A stretch of 18,344 bases of DNA from assembly GCA_030018575.1 (NCBI GenBank), contig JASEIA010000005.1, positions 9,867 to 28,210 on the forward strand. Reading direction: 5' to 3'. The notes beneath the pieces are model-generated. The model saw nothing but the letters and a program-made list of their open reading frames with translations. It searched no databases and had not been told where the DNA came from. This document shows positions 18,282 to 18,344 of this stretch, piece by piece. How positions within the stretch are numbered: position 1 is the first letter of the stretch; every line of letters starts with the position of its first letter. This DNA comes from Nanobdellota archaeon. Lineage in GTDB: Archaea; Nanobdellota; Nanobdellia; SCGC-AAA011-G17; GW2011-AR17. The position numbers were made by a program, and so were the translations under genes.

Positions 18282-18344
18282 ATGGCTTCCATATCACCAG
18301 AAACTGGCAATGAACAAGTGAGATCCTTTAATTTTCCAAATAAG
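18282..18344 (+). CDS. Possible start of a further gene (runs off the window)
   Basis: From the ATG at 18282 the frame is open for 21 codons to the last base and reads MASISPETGNEQVRSFNFPN and onward. AAGGCG lies 7 bases upstream, a weak ribosome binding site, and the spacing of 18 bases after the Nudix stop suits an operon. Too short to recognise. It may be a real gene cut by the window or chance. Confidence 0.35.
   Translation, partial: MASISPETGNEQVRSFNFPNK

Overview
This window is archaeal chromosome. It carries the joined S10-spc ribosomal protein operon in the archaeal order: L3-L4-L23-L2-S19-L22-(small membrane protein)-S3-L29-aIF1-Rnp1-S17-L14-L24-S4e-L5-S14-S8-L6-L32e-L19e-L18-S5-L30-L15, followed by secY. 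S4e, L32e, L19e, RNase P component 1 and aIF1/SUI1 inside the cluster exclude a bacterium. Promoters have archaeal TATA boxes behind purine-rich BRE-like bases, and several starts lie only about 25-30 nt after the TATA box, as in leaderless transcripts. Two toxin-antitoxin modules, a DUF4258 gene and a Nudix-like gene after secY would fit a DPANN-type archaeon of the Woesearchaeota/Pacearchaeota kind, but that placement is inference.

Layout. 1-205 (minus strand): start of a HAD-family phosphatase cut by the window edge. 206-649: intergenic, with a hairpin-rich repeat and an operator. 650-1754: MNT/HEPN toxin-antitoxin pair whose antitoxin carries a winged-helix domain. 1830-2015: small unknown protein. 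2159-2750: second toxin-antitoxin pair (DUF4258 toxin-like; YgiT-type zinc finger plus AbrB antitoxin-like) behind a 20-bp perfect palindrome. 2751-3164: repeat, promoter and structured leader. 3165-16182: ribosomal operon, all on the plus strand, mostly with ATGA/TGATG overlaps. 16183-16398: two opposed repeats and a separate secY promoter. 16399-18263: SecY and a degenerate Nudix protein. 18282-18344: possible start of another gene.

The most unusual content is a dispersed hairpin-repeat family threaded through the ribosomal operon. I count nine clear copies plus one weak trace in rps5 (L22 tail and L19e tail included). Plus-oriented copies lie between ribosomal genes, end in a Shine-Dalgarno-like GGAGTGA just before the next ATG, and are open as mini-ORFs that begin at the upstream stop codon and end 2-4 nt before the downstream start. 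Two copies (before L2 and before S4e) share 113 identical bases. In rpl22 and rpl19e the repeat has become part of the protein tail. Three minus-oriented copies instead abut the TATA boxes of the three plus-strand promoters for mntA, rpl3 and secY. Paired substitutions in the stems indicate that the hairpins are selected as structures. This resembles Rickettsia palindromic elements in logic, but here it sits in an archaeal ribosomal operon.
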